Source of the DNA: Streptomyces tendae
Lineage (GTDB): Bacteria > Actinomycetota > Actinomycetes > Streptomycetales > Streptomycetaceae
Length of the DNA stretch: 64,000 nt
Assembly (NCBI RefSeq): GCF_008632955.1
Contig: NZ_CP043959.1
Coordinates: 1,736,001 to 1,800,000 of the forward strand
Direction of reading: 5' to 3'
The notes below the pieces were generated by a model. It saw nothing but the letters and a program-made list of their open reading frames with translations. It was not told the origin of the DNA and did not search any database. Positions 61,569 through 64,000 of this stretch are shown piece by piece (the stretch's first letter is position 1; each line of letters starts with the position of its first letter). The translations under genes were made by a program, and so were the position numbers.

Positions 61569-62681
61569 ATGCCTGCGCACCTGTCCCGGAGGAACATCCT
61601 GCTGGCCGGCGCCGCGGCCGGCTCCGCACTCGCGTCGGCCGCCGCTCCCGCACAGGCGGCCCGCCGCCCCCGCGCCGCGTTCGGCCGCCACGGCTCGCCC
61701 TCCGCCCGGCTCACCCGCTCCACCCTGTACGTCCACCCCGAGGGCGCCGGTGACTTCACCGGCGTCCAGGCGGCCGTCGACGCTGCCACCGGCCCCGGAC
61801 GCACGCTCGTCCTCGCCCCCGGCGTCTACCGGGAGACGGTCTCCGTCCCCGCAGACCGCACGGACATGACCTGGATCGGCGCCTCCGAGGACCCTGGTGA
61901 CGTGGTCGTCGTGTACGACAACGCGGCCGGCACCCCGAAACCCGACGGTTCCGGCACCTACGGGACCTCGGGCTCCGCCACCACCACCCTGCGCCCCGAC
62001 GGCTTCACCGCACGCCGGATCACCTTCGCCAACGACTGGCTGCGCGCCGACCACCCCGGCATCAGCGGCACCCAGGCCGTCGCCGTCAAGGTGACCGGTG
62101 ACCGCAGCGCCTTCCTGCACTGCCGGTTCCTCGGCCACCAGGACACCCTCTACGCCGACTCGGCCTCCCCGGACACCGTCGCCCGCCAGTACTTCGCCCA
62201 CTGCTACGCCGAGGGGGACGTCGACTTCGTCTTCGGCCGGGCCACCGCCGTCTTCGAGCGGTGCCGGTTCCACACGCTGACCCGCCCCGACCTCACCTCC
62301 GCCCCTCACGGCTTCGTCTTCGCCCCCTCCACCGCCGGGGCCAACCCGCGCGGCTTCCTGGTGACGCACAGCCGGATCACCAGCCAGGCTCCCGACGGCC
62401 ACTACAAGCTGGCCCGCCCCTGGGTGCCCAGCTCCGATCCGACGGCCCGGCCCATGCTCACCGTCCGTGAGACACGACTCGGCGCGGGCATCGACGCCGT
62501 GGCGCCCTACACGGACATGGCGAGCGGCCACCCCTGGCAGGACCAGCGGTTCGCCGAGTACCGCAACACCGGCGCCGGCGCGGTGGTCACGGTCCCCGCC
62601 AACCGGCCACAGCTCACCCCGGCCCAGGCTGCGGCGCACACCCCTCGGGCCTACCTCGGCGACCGGCGGTCCCGGGCATGA
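61569..62681 (+). CDS. Pectin methylesterase (CE8), predicted Tat-exported
   Basis: A 370-residue esterase that removes methyl groups from pectin. The N-terminus SRRNILLAGAAAG is a twin-arginine signal, with cleavage near AQAA (about 31). Family motifs are GTQAVAVKV with Gln169, GHQDTLY with Asp192, GDVDFVFG with the nucleophile Asp219, and LARPW with the catalytic Arg. ATG 61569 has CGAAGGAGC upstream. It follows pectate lyase by 90 bases and overlaps the next gene. Together they form the extracellular pectin-attack step of the operon. Confidence 0.92.
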   Translation: MPAHLSRRNILLAGAAAGSALASAAAPAQAARRPRAAFGRHGSPSARLTRSTLYVHPEGAGDFTGVQAAVDAATGPGRTLVLAPGVYRETVSVPADRTDMTWIGASEDPGDVVVVYDNAAGTPKPDGSGTYGTSGSATTTLRPDGFTARRITFANDWLRADHPGISGTQAVAVKVTGDRSAFLHCRFLGHQDTLYADSASPDTVARQYFAHCYAEGDVDFVFGRATAVFERCRFHTLTRPDLTSAPHGFVFAPSTAGANPRGFLVTHSRITSQAPDGHYKLARPWVPSSDPTARPMLTVRETRLGAGIDAVAPYTDMASGHPWQDQRFAEYRNTGAGAVVTVPANRPQLTPAQAAAHTPRAYLGDRRSRA

Positions 62682-63748
62682 CCTCCGTGCCCGGACCGCC
62701 CGGCCTGCTCGACGCGCTCAAGGACGACCTGACGTTCCCGCTCGCCTGGGGCACCTCGCCCGTCCGCGACCTCGCGCGCTGGCGCCGGGCGGCCCGGGCC
62801 ACGGTCGAGGGCCTGCTCGTCGTACCGTCCGAACCCACCACGCCGTACGACCCCGTGCACATCGCGGGCCCGGAAGGCGACGGCTACGCGCGGGAGTTGG
62901 TGGAGGTCTCCCTCACCCGCCGCACCCGGGTCCGCGGCGCCCTGCTCACCCCGCACGGCCCCGGCCCCTTCCCGGCGGTCCTGCTGCTGCACGACCACGG
63001 ATCCCGGTTCGACATCGGCAAGGAGAAGTGCGTACGGCCCTGGTACGACGACATCCGGCTGGCCTCCGCCGAGGAGTGGGCCGGGCGCCACTTCGACGGG
63101 CGGTTCCCCGGCGACGAACTCGCCCGCCGCGGCCACGTCGTGCTCTGTCTCGACGCGCTCGGCTGGGGCGAACGCGGTCCGCTCGTATACGAAGAGCAGC
63201 AGGCGCTCGCGAGCACCCTCTACAATCTGGGCTCCTCCCTCGCCGGACTGCACGCCCGCGAGGACCAGCGCGCCGCGGCCTTCCTCGCGGGGCTCGACCG
63301 GGTGGACGCCCGCCGGGTCGCCACCGCCGGCTGGTCCATGGGCGGCTACCGCGCCTGGCAGGCCGCCGCGCTCAGCGACCACGTGACGGCCGCGGCGAGC
63401 GTGTGCTGGATGACCGGGCTGAAGCAGATGACGGTGCCCGGCAACAACACCCTGCGCGGCCAGTCGGCCTTCCACATGCTGCACCCCGGACTCGCCCGCC
63501 ACCTGGACATTCCCGATGTGGCGAGCCTCGCCGCCCCCAAGCCGATGCTGTTCTTCCACGGCGCCCGCGACCCCCACTTCCCCGCCGACGGGGTGCGTCA
63601 CGCGTACGCCAGGCTGCGCACGGTCTGGCGGGCCTGGGGCGCCGAGGAGCGGCTGCGGCTGCGGGTCTGGCCCGAGCACGGCCACACCTTCGGCTCCCCG
63701 ATGCAGGACGAGCTGTACGCCTGGCTGGACTCCGCGCCGCACGCGTGA
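62678..63748 (+). CDS. Alpha/beta hydrolase of the dienelactone hydrolase/acetyl-esterase type
   Basis: A 356-residue hydrolase. The nucleophile Ser220 is in TAGWSMGGYRAW, the acid Asp in HGARDPHF, and His in PEHGHTFG. LLLHDHGSRFDIGKEKC and the large insertion before the nucleophile resemble the acetyl-xylan-esterase-like group (family labels DUF1749/dienelactone hydrolase vary). No signal peptide is present, so it is intracellular. ATG 62678 overlaps the CE8 stop, tying it to pectin use; it might remove acetyl or other ester groups from imported pectic fragments. This is inference from context. Confidence 0.82.
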   Translation: MTSVPGPPGLLDALKDDLTFPLAWGTSPVRDLARWRRAARATVEGLLVVPSEPTTPYDPVHIAGPEGDGYARELVEVSLTRRTRVRGALLTPHGPGPFPAVLLLHDHGSRFDIGKEKCVRPWYDDIRLASAEEWAGRHFDGRFPGDELARRGHVVLCLDALGWGERGPLVYEEQQALASTLYNLGSSLAGLHAREDQRAAAFLAGLDRVDARRVATAGWSMGGYRAWQAAALSDHVTAAASVCWMTGLKQMTVPGNNTLRGQSAFHMLHPGLARHLDIPDVASLAAPKPMLFFHGARDPHFPADGVRHAYARLRTVWRAWGAEERLRLRVWPEHGHTFGSPMQDELYAWLDSAPHA

Positions 63749-63760
63749 CGCCCCGTGCGA

Positions 63761-63783
63761 CGGGCCGGACGGTGTCCGGCCCG
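63761..63783 (+). terminator. Terminator of the pectin operon
   Basis: A perfect 10-bp stem CGGGCCGGAC/GTCCGGCCCG (63761-63770, 63774-63783) with a 3-base loop lies 13 bases after the last stop. Confidence 0.8.
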
Positions 63784-63892
63784 CCGGTATGCCAATCCGT
63801 CACACGAAGCACACCGGAACGACGTACGGCACGGGCACAATCCAGCCAGCGTTCAGCAGATCATCATCTCCCGCTCATCGAGGAGCAGTTGC

Positions 63893-64000
63893 ATGTCCGA
63901 GGCACAGAAGACGGCCGCACGGCAGGACGCCGGGCCGTCCACGGTGACGGGTGTCGACCGGTTCTTCCGGATCACCGAACGGGGCTCGACGTTCGGCCGG
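63893..64000 (+). CDS. NCS2-type nucleobase transporter, N-terminal fragment
   Basis: ATG 63893 (GAGGAGCAG upstream) opens a frame that runs off the window after 36 codons. The sequence ends VDRFFRITERGSTFGR, the conserved cytoplasmic start of AzgA-like NCS2 permeases for adenine, hypoxanthine or guanine. Only this N-terminus is visible, so substrate and completeness cannot be judged. It follows a terminator and is probably an independent transcript, outside the pectin operon. Confidence 0.75.
   Translation, partial: MSEAQKTAARQDAGPSTVTGVDRFFRITERGSTFGR

Overview
The window is high-GC, densely coded actinobacterial chromosome, almost certainly Streptomyces. It opens with the end of the principal sigma factor gene (hrdB). 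It then runs through topoisomerase IV, SepH (septation), a cluster-binding ferrochelatase, HPr of the PTS, a PatA-type acetyltransferase and a DUF5998 gene, in an order that resembles the hrdB-to-hemH stretch of S. coelicolor as I recall it. Genes have GC-rich third positions, GTG starts are frequent, and stop/start overlaps (GTGA, ATGA) are common.

Left part, 1-40670 (conserved core): hrdB end; trypsin-like exoprotease; small zinc-ribbon protein; parE; DUF485 protein plus sodium:solute (acetate-type) symporter facing a CitA/DpiA-type two-component system; iron-box-controlled sucrase/ferredoxin-like protein; a small gene converging on a DUF6082 gene; COG0523 GTPase; parC; two M16 peptidase subunits; a c-di-AMP riboswitch ahead of an M23 peptidase; GntR regulator; ptsH; GNAT/acyl-CoA synthetase fusion; DUF5998 protein, phosphodiesterase and thymidine kinase; alpha/beta hydrolase with divergent HxlR regulator; FMO-SDR fusion, TetR regulator and GPH-type transporter; VOC protein; rhodanese; sepH; sugar-lactone oxidase with an MFS gene; hemH; and an inositol-monophosphatase gene.

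Junction at about 40671: the inositol-monophosphatase gene (+ strand) and an ABC sugar permease gene (- strand) run into each other. Both have lost their 3' ends at the same point. This marks a deletion, inversion breakpoint or misassembly, and it separates the conserved core from a carbohydrate-acquisition region.

Right part, 40670-64000: a truncated polyol/sugar ABC system with a DeoR regulator; about 670 bp of tandem intergenic repeats; then a pectin and sugar-acid region in two blocks. Block 1 (44416-47566) has uronate dehydrogenase divergent from a KdgD-type dehydratase and an unrecognised protein, with mirror-image promoters between them. Block 2 (49778-63748) is a long, mostly overlapping gene string: GntR regulator, second DHDPS-family enzyme, IlvD/Edd sugar-acid dehydratase, two ABC permeases, Gfo/Idh dehydrogenase, DUF6807 protein, GH43 glycosidase, ABC solute-binding lipoprotein, PL1 pectate lyase, CE8 pectin methylesterase and an alpha/beta hydrolase. 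A working model is that secreted enzymes cut pectin, the ABC system imports the fragments, GH43 trims arabinan-type side chains, and uronic and aldonic acids are oxidised and dehydrated toward 2-oxoglutarate semialdehyde. The window ends inside an NCS2-type nucleobase transporter gene.

No rRNA, tRNA, CRISPR array, transposase, integrase or attachment site was seen. All assignments come from reading the sequence; no database search was run.
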